Assembly (NCBI GenBank): GCA_005877365.1
Contig: VBPP01000101.1
Coordinates: forward strand, 1 to 6,595
DNA: 6,595 bases
DNA from: Nitrososphaerota archaeon
Lineage (GTDB): Archaea > Thermoproteota > Nitrososphaeria > Nitrososphaerales > Gagatemarchaeaceae
Direction of reading: 5' to 3'
The notes beneath the pieces were generated by a model. That model was not told where the DNA came from, did not search any database, and worked only from the letters and a program-made list of their open reading frames with translations. Of the stretch, positions 6,376-6,595 are shown piece after piece. The stretch's first letter is position 1; every line of letters starts with the position of its first letter. The translations under genes were made by a program, and so were the position numbers.

Positions 6376-6504
6376 CTACTTCCTATTGAACAGCGGGTCG
6401 TCTGTTGTCTGGAGCAATCCGCTGGCCGATTCCTTTCCCATTTCGCGGCATCTCCCCGCGAATTCGCGCAGCACAGATATACCCCGTTGTTGTTCTCTCC
6501 TCAC
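6376..6504 (-). CDS. Possible small ORF of unknown function, 42 residues
   Basis: The minus strand from GTG 6504 reads through to TAG at 6376-6378, 8 bp from the stop of the dehydrogenase gene, so the two would be convergent. The peptide is hydrophilic and helix-prone in its middle (SVLREFAGRCREMGKESA) and ends in LLQTTDDPLFNRK. Its composition looks protein-like, and its end resembles that of small DNA-binding or antitoxin proteins only in a general way; I do not recognise a family. GAGGTCAG lies just upstream of the GTG, a weak ribosome site. A short reading frame on the same strand (TTG 6551 to TGA 6501) overlaps its start by the four bases GTGA. It may be the tail of a decayed gene, or chance. 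Confidence 0.3.
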   Translation of the reverse strand: MRREQQRGISVLREFAGRCREMGKESASGLLQTTDDPLFNRK

Positions 6505-6595
6505 TTGCTGACCTCAACACGGAGCAAGTGGGTCTCACTTTCAGTGATCAATCTCGCTCACTCCGTCCCGCCTCTCGACACGGGCATAATGGCCC

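Noticed and set aside
6457..6468. Perfect 12-bp palindrome CGCGAATTCGCG
   Set aside because: Striking, but a single copy inside the possible small ORF with no link to a promoter or repeat; it is probably chance.
1..6595. CRISPR array, tRNA, rRNA or insertion sequence
   Set aside because: No regular repeats with spacers, no cloverleaf-like segment, and no transposase frame or terminal inverted repeats were seen.

Overview
The window reads as a piece of an archaeal chromosome. The signs are TATA boxes placed for archaeal promoters (CTTAAATA 25 bp before a GTG start, which implies a leaderless mRNA; GAAAGATTTAAT; TATTATAA), a secreted protein held by a C-terminal membrane anchor and rich in N-glycosylation sequons, and compact, tail-to-tail gene packing. 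A heterotrophic Thaumarchaeota/Nitrososphaeria-like or other TACK-type lineage would fit a sugar ABC importer beside a PQQ-type dehydrogenase, but the lineage is an inference and the sequence does not fix it.

Layout. Positions 1-1482 (+) hold two overlapping permease genes of a carbohydrate-type (CUT1, MalF/MalG-like) ABC importer; the first is cut by the window edge. Positions 1493-2587 (-) hold the matching MalK/UgpC-type ATPase, convergent with the permeases and 10 bp from them. Its reading frame is complete and well conserved except for one in-frame TAG at codon 74. Positions 2588-2808 are intergenic and hold the ATPase promoter with repeated CCAAGA-type half-sites. Positions 2809-4089 (-) encode a 12-helix MFS transporter. 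Positions 4090-4216 are a divergent promoter region with a TATA box for each direction and a 7-bp inverted repeat exactly between the rightward TATA box and its start codon. Positions 4217-6367 (+) encode a 716-residue exported, membrane-anchored PQQ-type beta-propeller dehydrogenase. Positions 6368-6595 contain only a possible small minus-strand ORF.

How they may work together: the permeases and ATPase would form one importer; its binding protein is not in the window and probably lies upstream of position 1. The cell-surface dehydrogenase would oxidise an alcohol or sugar outside the cell, and the MFS carrier, divergently transcribed from the same control region, could move a related substrate or product. 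That link rests on gene context only.

The points most worth attention are the single in-frame TAG in an otherwise intact ATPase, the Asp-Trp-Asp metal-site motif of the lanthanide type in the dehydrogenase combined with an unusual Gln where the family has a metal-binding Asn, and operator-like inverted repeats at two promoters.
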